Assembly: GCA_002683825.1 (NCBI GenBank)
Contig: NYUD01000085.1
Coordinates: forward strand, 62,001 to 126,000
Origin: Planctomycetota bacterium
GTDB lineage: Bacteria; Planctomycetota; UBA1135; GCA-002686595
DNA length: 64,000 nucleotides
Reading direction: 5' to 3'
Positions 37,680 through 44,612 of this stretch are shown piece after piece. Positions within the stretch are counted from its first letter, which is position 1. Every line of letters begins with the position of its first letter. A program made the position numbers and the translations under genes. The notes beneath the pieces were generated by a model. The model saw only the letters and a list, made by a program, of their open reading frames with translations, ran no database searches and was not told where the DNA came from.

Positions 37680-37850
37680 CTACTTTCGAACTTGTTCAAG
37701 GAGCTGCTTCGCCCTTTGCGTCTCTATCCGCCCCCCCCGTATGCAATCCTTCACCTCGTCGACATAGCCGTCCGCAGAATCGGACCGGGCCCGGTTCAAG
37801 AGCCTTTCTCCGATTGCGGAGGGTGACATGATGTTGGCGTAGTTCTGCAT
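37680..37850 (-). CDS. Hypothetical 56-residue protein
   Basis: A short frame from ATG 37850, 48 bases after the cytosine deaminase stop and in the same frame, which stays open between the two. The product is soluble and mixed-charge (ERLLNRARSDSADGY in the middle, RAKQLLEQVRK at the end). It is followed by the YfcC-type gene. I recognise no family, and the ribosome site is weak. A run of nine G on the coding strand encodes Arg-Gly-Gly-Arg. Confidence 0.35.
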   Translation of the reverse strand: MQNYANIMSPSAIGERLLNRARSDSADGYVDEVKDCIRGGRIETQRAKQLLEQVRK

Positions 37851-37898
37851 ACCGAGGTGCGGGAAGCCGCACTTTGTACCAGCAAGAGTGTCTCCAAG

Positions 37899-38339
37899 CT
37901 AAACCCCGATGTCCTCGTTCCAGAGTTCAGGATGCTCTTCGATGAAGTGTTTCATCAGCTCGATGCACTCACGGTCGTTGAGGATCTCGAGCTGGACTTT
38001 GCGTGAAGCGACGTAGGACTCCGGGCCCTGGAAGTTCACGTTTTCACCGATGACGATGCGTGGAATCTTGTACAGGAGCGCAGTGCCGCTGCACATGTCA
38101 CACGGCGAAAGCGTCGAGTAGAGCGTGGCGCGAGCATAATCGGCGGCCTTCAGTCGGCCCGCGTTCTCCAGGCAGTCCATCTCGGCATGCAGGATGGCGC
38201 TCTTCCTTTGGATGCGTCGGTTGTGGCCGCGCCCGACGATTTCATCGTCGATGACGAGAACCGACCCGATGGGAATTCCCCCCTCGGAAAGGCCTTTTCT
38301 AGCTTCTTCGATCGCCGCTTGAAGAAAGGTGTCGGTCAT
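37899..38339 (-). CDS. Cytosine deaminase, yeast Fcy1-like
   Basis: 146 residues from ATG 38339. Zinc ligands are His51 in LHAEMDCLENAGRL with catalytic Glu53, and Cys80 and Cys83 in SPCDMC. The GENVNF stretch and the C-terminal WNEDIGV closely follow yeast cytosine deaminase, which ends in a similar W-x-EDIG tail. It converts cytosine to uracil. The divergent neighbour is a nucleobase permease, so uptake and deamination are probably co-regulated from the 82-base gap between them. Confidence 0.88.
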   Translation of the reverse strand: MTDTFLQAAIEEARKGLSEGGIPIGSVLVIDDEIVGRGHNRRIQRKSAILHAEMDCLENAGRLKAADYARATLYSTLSPCDMCSGTALLYKIPRIVIGENVNFQGPESYVASRKVQLEILNDRECIELMKHFIEEHPELWNEDIGV

Positions 38340-38421
38340 CTTTGCTTCTCCCCGGTCGCGGCTCCAGCATAGCCTGCCGGAGACACGGGTCCCAAGGGGC
38401 TGCTTTGCCAAGGAGCACGAC

Positions 38422-39882
38422 ATGAGCGACGGGAACAGGCCAGAAGGACTGATCTATGGCATCGACGACAGGCCTCCGCTCGGCGAAGGCCTGGCCCTGG
38501 GATTTCAGCACTACCTGACCATGTTCGGGTCGACGGTGGCCATCCCGCTGCTGTTGGCGCCGGCCCTCGGTATGCAGGACGATCCTGTGGCGATCGGGTG
38601 GCTGATCTCCACCATGTTCTTCGTCAGCGGCATCGTGACGCTCTTGCAGACGACGTTGGGCAACCGGCTGCCCCTGGTTCAAGGGGGGACATTCTCCTTT
38701 CTGGCGCCTACCTTTGCGATCTGTGGCATGGCGGCGCTGGCGAACGAAGGCTGGCAGGTGCGACTGCAACACGTGCAGGGCGCGGTAATCGCCGGCGCGT
38801 TGGTCGAGGTCTTCGTAGGCTACACCGGCCTCGTGGGCAAGCTCTTGCGCTTCGTCGGTCCGGTCACCATCGCTCCGACCATCACCCTGATCGGGTTGGC
38901 CTTGTTCAAGTTCGGAGCGCCGGAAGCCGGGCGACACTGGGGCATCGGTGGGCTGACGATTATCCTGATCATCCTCTTCAGCCAGTACCTGCGCTCGCGA
39001 CACCGTATTTTGGAGCTGTTTCCCATTCTGTTGGGGATCGTCGGCGCCTGGGGGACGGCATGGTTGCTTACGGTTTGTGGTGTCTTTGGAGCCGACCACC
39101 CCGCGCATGTCTCCACGGCGCACCTGGAGGCAGCTCCCTGGTTTCGCTTTCCCTACCCCTTCCAGTGGGGCATGCCGGTCTTCGGAGCCGGCGCGATCGT
39201 CGGCATGTTGGCGGGCTATCTTGCTTCGATCGTCGAGTCCGTAGGGGACTACTACGCCTGCGCGCGTCTTTCCGGAGCCCCCGTGCCCGACGCGAAGGTG
39301 ATTAACCGCGGGATCGGAATGGAGGGCATCGGGTGCGTCATAGCCGGAATCTTCGGGACCGGGAACGGCACGACGTCCTACAGCGAGAACATCGGCGCCA
39401 TCGGGTTGACCCGCGTCGGAAGCCGATGCGTTGTGCAGTACGGAGCTCTGATCATGATCACCCTGGGGCTTGTGGGAAAGTTCGGCGCCCTGTTCACGAC
39501 GATCCCACAGCCGATCGTGGGGGGCATGTATTGCGTCATGTTCGGGATGATCGCTGCGGTGGGTTTGTCGAATCTGCAGTTCGTCGACCTCAATTCGGCA
39601 CGCAACCTGTTCATACTTGGCTTCGCAATCTTCATGGGCATCTCGGTCCCCGAGTACTTCAACGAATATCCGTTGACCTGGGGGAGCACGGCTGCCGATG
39701 CCGGATTCCTCGACCGGACGGTGGCAGCGTTCTCAAGCGTTCTCGACACGATAGGCAAGACCGGAATGGCGGTGGGGGCTGTTTCGGCGCTGATTCTCGA
39801 TAACACCATCCCCGGTACCCGCGAAGAGCGCGGCCTCGTGGCCTGGGGAGGGAGTACAGAAAGCGAATCGACCGGACCGTAG
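38422..39882 (+). CDS. NCS2 family nucleobase permease (uracil/xanthine type)
   Basis: 486 residues from ATG 38422 behind AAGGAG. About fourteen hydrophobic segments; the N-terminal QHYLTMFGSTVAIPLLL and the loop with ESVGDYYACARLSG are hallmarks of NCS2 nucleobase:cation symporters. A central GNGTTSYSENIGAIGLT matches the conserved substrate-site helix. Uracil, xanthine or uric acid are all possible; the cytosine deaminase next door favours pyrimidines. Convergent with the rhodanese gene. Confidence 0.9.
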   Translation: MSDGNRPEGLIYGIDDRPPLGEGLALGFQHYLTMFGSTVAIPLLLAPALGMQDDPVAIGWLISTMFFVSGIVTLLQTTLGNRLPLVQGGTFSFLAPTFAICGMAALANEGWQVRLQHVQGAVIAGALVEVFVGYTGLVGKLLRFVGPVTIAPTITLIGLALFKFGAPEAGRHWGIGGLTIILIILFSQYLRSRHRILELFPILLGIVGAWGTAWLLTVCGVFGADHPAHVSTAHLEAAPWFRFPYPFQWGMPVFGAGAIVGMLAGYLASIVESVGDYYACARLSGAPVPDAKVINRGIGMEGIGCVIAGIFGTGNGTTSYSENIGAIGLTRVGSRCVVQYGALIMITLGLVGKFGALFTTIPQPIVGGMYCVMFGMIAAVGLSNLQFVDLNSARNLFILGFAIFMGISVPEYFNEYPLTWGSTAADAGFLDRTVAAFSSVLDTIGKTGMAVGAVSALILDNTIPGTREERGLVAWGGSTESESTGP

Positions 39883-39921
39883 GGGTTCTTGTCAGAAGAA
39901 GCGCAACGTTCCCGGCGGGTG

Positions 39922-40806
39922 CTATCTCTCCACGGGAGCGAGGGGGTCCGAGCCCCACTCCTGCCAGGAGGCGTCGTAGTTGGCCAACTCTTCGTATCCA
40001 AGCAGTCGCAATGTCAGGTACGTCACCGACGACCGTTGTCCGGAGTGTCAATAGGCGTGGACACGTTTGTCCGGCGTGACACCGGCGGAGGTGTAGAGTA
40101 GCTTCAGTTCCTGGGGTGTCCTGAAGATCGAGGGGTCGCCGGAGGTGTAGTTCTCAGTCCACTCGATGTGGACGGCCTGCGGGATGCGTCCGCGTTTGAA
40201 CTCTCGCTTGGAGCGTGAGTCCAGCATGATGGCATCGGGGTCACCGACGTCTTCGAGAACCGCTTCCATCGTGGCCAGGGCTTTCGAGGGTTGGCCGACC
40301 TTGTAGATTGCCGGGGTAGGTTTCGGACGGTCCCTGGTGATCGCGCGCTCTTGCGCCTTCCACTTGGCGAATCCCCCATCCACGACTGAGACGTTTCGAT
40401 GTCCGTGGACTTCAAGGGTCCAGAAGACACGCGCGGCCGCTGTACTTCTTCCTTCGTCGTACAGAATGATGCGCACGTTGTCGTCGATCCCTCGCGCCCC
40501 GAAGAGTTTGCCGAGCTGCTCGACCGATCCGATCTGGCCTTTGGGGCCTTTACTGGCAAAGGTCTCCTCGGTCGGGAGGTTGCGTGCGCCGGGGATGTGT
40601 CCGGAGGCGTAGTCCCTGGCCGAACGCACATCGACGACGCAGAGGCCGACGTCTCCCATGTGTTGATGCAACCAGTCGGTTTGGACCAGGAGGTGTGCAT
40701 TGGCGAACTCTTCCAACTTCTCCTCCTGAGCGTCGAGACTCGCTGTCGAGGTAGCGAGGAGGAGGGAGCCGGCGAGGAGAAGTGAGCGCAGGTCAAATAG
40801 AGTCAT
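39922..40806 (-). CDS. Secreted tandem-domain rhodanese with in-frame TGA at the catalytic cysteine (candidate selenoprotein)
   Basis: A signal peptide (LLLAGSLLLATSTASLDA) precedes two rhodanese domains, the layout of thiosulfate or mercaptopyruvate sulfurtransferase. The first domain lacks the active Cys (YDEGRST). The second runs to TPDKRVHAY and then meets TGA at 40048-40050, exactly where the catalytic Cys belongs. The frame then resumes perfectly: HSGQRSSVTYLTLRLLGY, then NYDASWQEWG, the C-terminal signature, and stops at TAG 39922. Reading TGA as selenocysteine gives a 294-residue protein with Sec253. The start has no clear ribosome site; 40806 is chosen for the signal peptide. It lies 84 bases after the pentaheme cytochrome gene on the same strand. 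Confidence 0.85.
40024..40045 (-). other. Possible SECIS-like hairpin just after the TGA
   Basis: On the mRNA, bases 6-13 after the start of UGA (C-U-CC-G-GAC) can pair with bases 21-27 (GUC-GG-U-G), with one U-U mismatch, one bulged G and a seven-base loop AACGGUC containing GGU. Bacterial SECIS elements lie in this interval and carry a G in the loop, but here the stem is short and the G is not at the start of the loop. A fold calculation was not possible. Confidence 0.35.
40048..40050 (-). other. In-frame TGA codon, candidate selenocysteine 253
   Basis: The codon occupies the nucleophile position of the C-terminal rhodanese loop (family pattern Tyr-Cys-x-x-Gly-x-Arg-Ala/Ser-Ser). Only one base separates TGA from the Cys codons TGC and TGT, so a point mutation is the main alternative to recoding. 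Confidence 0.75.
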
Positions 40807-40890
40807 CGCGTCATTCAGAATCGGCGCCGGCCAATGGGCGGTCTTCTCGAACAGTTCGAGTCGCGCGGTCGGCAATTGTGGGAGCCAAAA

Positions 40891-43803
40891 TCACCTGTGA
40901 ATTCCACGCCCGGGCCCTGGCGTTCCCGGCAGGGGCTCGACCTCCAGGTCGCGGAAAAAAATCACACTGCGCTCCATCAATTCCGGAGGACACTTGCCGT
41001 TTTGATCCCACAGGTCATAAAGCTCCTGACCCTTGGAATTGGTCACGTTCTCATCGCGTAGGAACTCGACGTATTCCTTGCTCGTCGTCTGATAGTACAG
41101 CCGGATCACTGCAGACTGCGCATCCTTCGGCACGGTGTAGATCGTGTCGTCCCAGTACTGGCCGTTGGCATAGGCATAGCCCACCGGAAGGCCCCCGAAG
41201 GTGGCGAAGTTCAGGTTGGTAAAACCGCGAGGAGGGATACGGTTGTCTTTGTAGATCTGGTTGTTGAGAACAAAGTGGAACGTCGGACCGGCAGGAAGGC
41301 CGGTGAGGGCCGCGGCGGCGGTGTCGAGGCCGAGCTTGATCTCGTAGATCTTGGCTTCGGCATCTTCCAGCAGTACGCCGGTGTTGAAGTCGTACGCGCA
41401 CGATTCATTGAGGAGTTCGCCGTTGCGCTTCAGGAACTGCACATTGATCCACATGCGACGGCCCTCGGGGTAGCCCGTTGGCAGCTTGTGACCGGTGTCG
41501 TTGGTCACGCGCACTCGAAGCATCCCGCCTTCGAAGAACGTCTCGAGTTTGGAGGCGTGTTGAAGCATGTACCTTGCGCGGTCGATAGTCGCGGCCAGAG
41601 CGGCCGGGTCGACTGTGCCTGGGTAGAGTTGGTCGATCAGTGAGGGTACCCACGTGTTGCCGCCGGTCAGGTCGTGCAACGGCAGGTCGTTGCGCACGGG
41701 TGCGGTGGGAAAAGCTGTCGGATTGCAGCCGGATCCCGTCGTCGCGCGCATGTGGCAATCCTGACAGCTCGAAACGTAGTCGCGGTTGCCCCCGAGGGCC
41801 GGCGCAAAGACGCCTTCGACGCTGTTGTAATCGCTAAACGCCCATTCGCTGAAGGTACGTTCGATGGGGAAAACCGAGCCATGCCCAAGATCGCTCGCCG
41901 GCTGGTCGAAGCTCGGCACGTAGCTGCCGAAGCCGTTCCATTCGTAGGCCAGGTTGCTGACGTTGTGACACGTTCCGCACATCTTGGAATCGCGGTGAAA
42001 GGGTGAGGTCAGGAAGGGATGGGCGACCTCATCGCAAACCGCATCGTCGAACGGCCCGCGCCGTGTGCCCGTGGGGTCCACGACGTATCGACCGGTCCCG
42101 GGGTCGGAGGGCGGGCCGGTCACGAGGTCGGCCAGAATGGCAGCGTCTTCGGCCGGACTGATTCCCGGAGCGTAGTCAGGGTCGACCATGCGATGGCAGT
42201 GGTCGCACGAAACACCGATGCGGTCACCGGCAAGAAGCTCGCTTCCGTCCGTAGGCACAGAACGCCCTTCCATCCAGCCCTTGGGCACGTGGCAGCGGAT
42301 GCAGAGATCACCGGAGCCTTCGGCGTCCTGCTCCGCAATCGCCAGGCAGGCCTCGAACAGTGGGTCGCGCGCTGCGTTTGCCATCATCGAGCCCGACCAG
42401 AGGAAATAGGGTTCTGTTTCGTCGTCATACCCGCCGTGGCAGACCGCGCAGTTCAGGGGAGATTGCGTGTCCAGCCCATGCTCGAGCGGCTGGGTTCCCG
42501 GTTGGTCGAAGTCGCGTAACGTGGTGGGCAGCGTCGAGGTCATCACCGAATCCAGAGTGATGTTGCTATCGGTCGTGCCCGTATTCATCGCCCCGTCGGT
42601 CGCTTCGATGCGCAGGATCGTCGCACCCGGACGGTCCGGGGGAAACCACGAGTAGGTCGTTTCCGTACCCGCCAGTCCCAGCGCGATCGGGAGGAAGGTT
42701 GCGCCGCCATCGTAGGAAGCGAGGAGGTCGATGAACGCTACACCGGAGGGGTCGGTCGCCGTCCATTGCAGCAAAGTGGCCACCTCAGGCGTCAGGTTCG
42801 CACCGCCGGTCGGCGCGACCCAAGCGACCGTCGGGGGTGTGAGGTCCACACCGCTGACGGTCACGCGAAGAACCGGACGGGTGCCGGGGTTGTTGGTGTC
42901 CTTGGAGTCGAAGCGCTTGGCCGTTCCGGAACCGGCTTCGTTGCCGCGGATCACCCAGCCGAAGTTTGCACTCGGACTATCCCGCATGTCGAGCACGTCG
43001 GCTGCCAATTGGGCCGAGGTGAAGGTGTAGCAGCCGACGAGGTTGATATTGGTCGTTGCCGTGGTCAAGGGCGCCAGATCACCGCCCGCGCTAGTCCAAA
43101 AACTCGAGGGATAGAACGTGTGGAGCCAGGTCGCGTCTCCCGTCTCGGACGTGGTCCCCGAGCCGCCGGGGTCGCCGGCATTCGAGATTCCCTCCCCCCA
43201 GTCAGACACCAGGCGTTGGAGGTTGGCCGCTTGCGAGCCTCCGTTCGAGCGCGAGCAATAGACATCGAGGCTGGCGGATACGATCGTCGCCGCCCCCGGA
43301 ATGCTGGCAGCGACATCGAATGCGAGTGCGGCGCGCCGGATCGCTGTTCCTCCCATGGGGCCCGTACGGCCGGAGAATACGTAGATTCCCAGGCCGTTGC
43401 TTACCTCCCCGGTGACCGATTCATAGAGCGTGTTGTCCTTCGAGGCTTGAATGAACAGCTCCGTCGTGCCTGCTGTCGCGCCCTGCGCGCCGGAAGCCGG
43501 GACCCCACGTAGAAGGCCGCGCATTCCCGCACGCACCAGCCGGCTCATGATTCCGGGCGTTAGAGCCAGGGGGGAGGGGTGCATCTCTCCGTCTCGAAAC
43601 GAGAGCTCTTTCAACATCCGATACCCCGCCGGCAAAGGGCCCCCCCGGGCTTCTACTCGTGCAGCCTCCAGCGAGCGCGCGATCACCTCCGCAGGAACGA
43701 TCGGAACCGATTCCTCCTGCAGAGAATGCCCGAGAGCCTCCCGCAGTCCGGTGGCAGCGACGAGAACGGCGAACGCACAAAGAACAGTTGCGTGTAGCTT
43801 CAC
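40891..43803 (-). CDS. DNRLRE-domain pentaheme c-type cytochrome, secreted
   Basis: About 970 residues from GTG 43803, which starts a signal peptide (VLCAFAVLVAATGLREALG). A DNRLRE-type beta domain (ELFIQASKDNTLYESVTG, RRAALAFDVAASIPG) is followed by an Ig-like segment and then a cytochrome region with five CxxCH sites: CAVCH, CIRCH, CDHCH, CGTCH and CQDCH. The C-terminal part has extra conserved-looking His residues. It would carry electrons in the periplasm or outside the cell. The Sec-rhodanese gene follows it. The start could also be further upstream at 43908. Confidence 0.85.
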   Translation of the reverse strand: MKLHATVLCAFAVLVAATGLREALGHSLQEESVPIVPAEVIARSLEAARVEARGGPLPAGYRMLKELSFRDGEMHPSPLALTPGIMSRLVRAGMRGLLRGVPASGAQGATAGTTELFIQASKDNTLYESVTGEVSNGLGIYVFSGRTGPMGGTAIRRAALAFDVAASIPGAATIVSASLDVYCSRSNGGSQAANLQRLVSDWGEGISNAGDPGGSGTTSETGDATWLHTFYPSSFWTSAGGDLAPLTTATTNINLVGCYTFTSAQLAADVLDMRDSPSANFGWVIRGNEAGSGTAKRFDSKDTNNPGTRPVLRVTVSGVDLTPPTVAWVAPTGGANLTPEVATLLQWTATDPSGVAFIDLLASYDGGATFLPIALGLAGTETTYSWFPPDRPGATILRIEATDGAMNTGTTDSNITLDSVMTSTLPTTLRDFDQPGTQPLEHGLDTQSPLNCAVCHGGYDDETEPYFLWSGSMMANAARDPLFEACLAIAEQDAEGSGDLCIRCHVPKGWMEGRSVPTDGSELLAGDRIGVSCDHCHRMVDPDYAPGISPAEDAAILADLVTGPPSDPGTGRYVVDPTGTRRGPFDDAVCDEVAHPFLTSPFHRDSKMCGTCHNVSNLAYEWNGFGSYVPSFDQPASDLGHGSVFPIERTFSEWAFSDYNSVEGVFAPALGGNRDYVSSCQDCHMRATTGSGCNPTAFPTAPVRNDLPLHDLTGGNTWVPSLIDQLYPGTVDPAALAATIDRARYMLQHASKLETFFEGGMLRVRVTNDTGHKLPTGYPEGRRMWINVQFLKRNGELLNESCAYDFNTGVLLEDAEAKIYEIKLGLDTAAAALTGLPAGPTFHFVLNNQIYKDNRIPPRGFTNLNFATFGGLPVGYAYANGQYWDDTIYTVPKDAQSAVIRLYYQTTSKEYVEFLRDENVTNSKGQELYDLWDQNGKCPPELMERSVIFFRDLEVEPLPGTPGPGRGIHR

Positions 43804-44010
43804 GGAGGGAATTCCAGACTCGACATCAATGCGACGCGGGCCTATCTGCACGGGGGGGGGGACGCCAGGGGGCCTCCCATTGTCCACAACCTCCGTCCGA
43901 AGTGGCACAAAACTTCGTGGTATCCGGGTATACCAGGCCCGGCGGAGAGGGGAAAAACTCTCCTCCTGCAGCGTAGGATCCTCGCTTCCATCCGGGACCC
44001 GCTGTCCACG

Positions 44011-44307
44011 ATGTCTCTGGCCGTCGGCCTCTTCGCCGCCTGTACCGCGCTACCGAACGGGGGGCTTGCGCCGACCCTGCGGGACATCGGACCGTCGACC
44101 ATCGGCAGCTACATCCGCGATGCAGGACCGGGCTACGGAGCCGTGCGCTTCGTGCCGGCACCGGACACTCATCTGATCCGCGTTTCCGACGAGACGGTCG
44201 AGAGGCTCCTGGAGATCGTGGGTGCCTCCGGTCTCGGACATCCCCTCGAGCTTCGTCTCTGGCATATCTGCCAGCGGACGTTCCAGGCCGAGGTGCAGAC
44301 CTACTGA
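44011..44307 (+). CDS. Small lipoprotein, probably frameshifted at its 3' end
   Basis: 98 residues from ATG 44011 with a lipoprotein-like start (LAVGLFAACTALP). The frame stops at TGA 44305-44307, but the +1 frame continues with well-coded sequence (DKIYNYLEPGKHAGKSIPHG), after which coding character returns to the original frame (RDPDTFLRFLSITQR) up to TAG 44541. This looks like two compensating indels, in the gene or in the assembly. No family recognised. Confidence 0.42.
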   Translation: MSLAVGLFAACTALPNGGLAPTLRDIGPSTIGSYIRDAGPGYGAVRFVPAPDTHLIRVSDETVERLLEIVGASGLGHPLELRLWHICQRTFQAEVQTY

Positions 44308-44612
44308 CAAGATCTACAACTATCTCGAACCGGGCAAGCACGCTGGGAAGTCCATCCCCCACGGCTGGCGTACGTGGATGGGGCGCGCGACCCGGACACC
44401 TTCCTCAGGTTCCTTTCAATTACGCAGCGGAAGTTGCCCCGAAGGGTGGCCCGGAAAATTCTTCCGGGGCACCGCTTGTGCGCGAAACTCGCGTTCCAAG
44501 GGTCCCTGAAGGAATCCCCCGTGAATAGGGCTTATTGCTAGCTTGGAAGGTCACGTCTCTCTAGGTGTCTTCAGGGTCCGCCCCTCGGCCGTGGAAGGAG
44601 GAGATGCCTTCC

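Noticed and set aside
44305..44307. TGA in the small lipoprotein as a second selenocysteine codon
   Set aside because: Coding signal switches to the +1 frame straight after it instead of continuing in frame, which fits an indel and not recoding.
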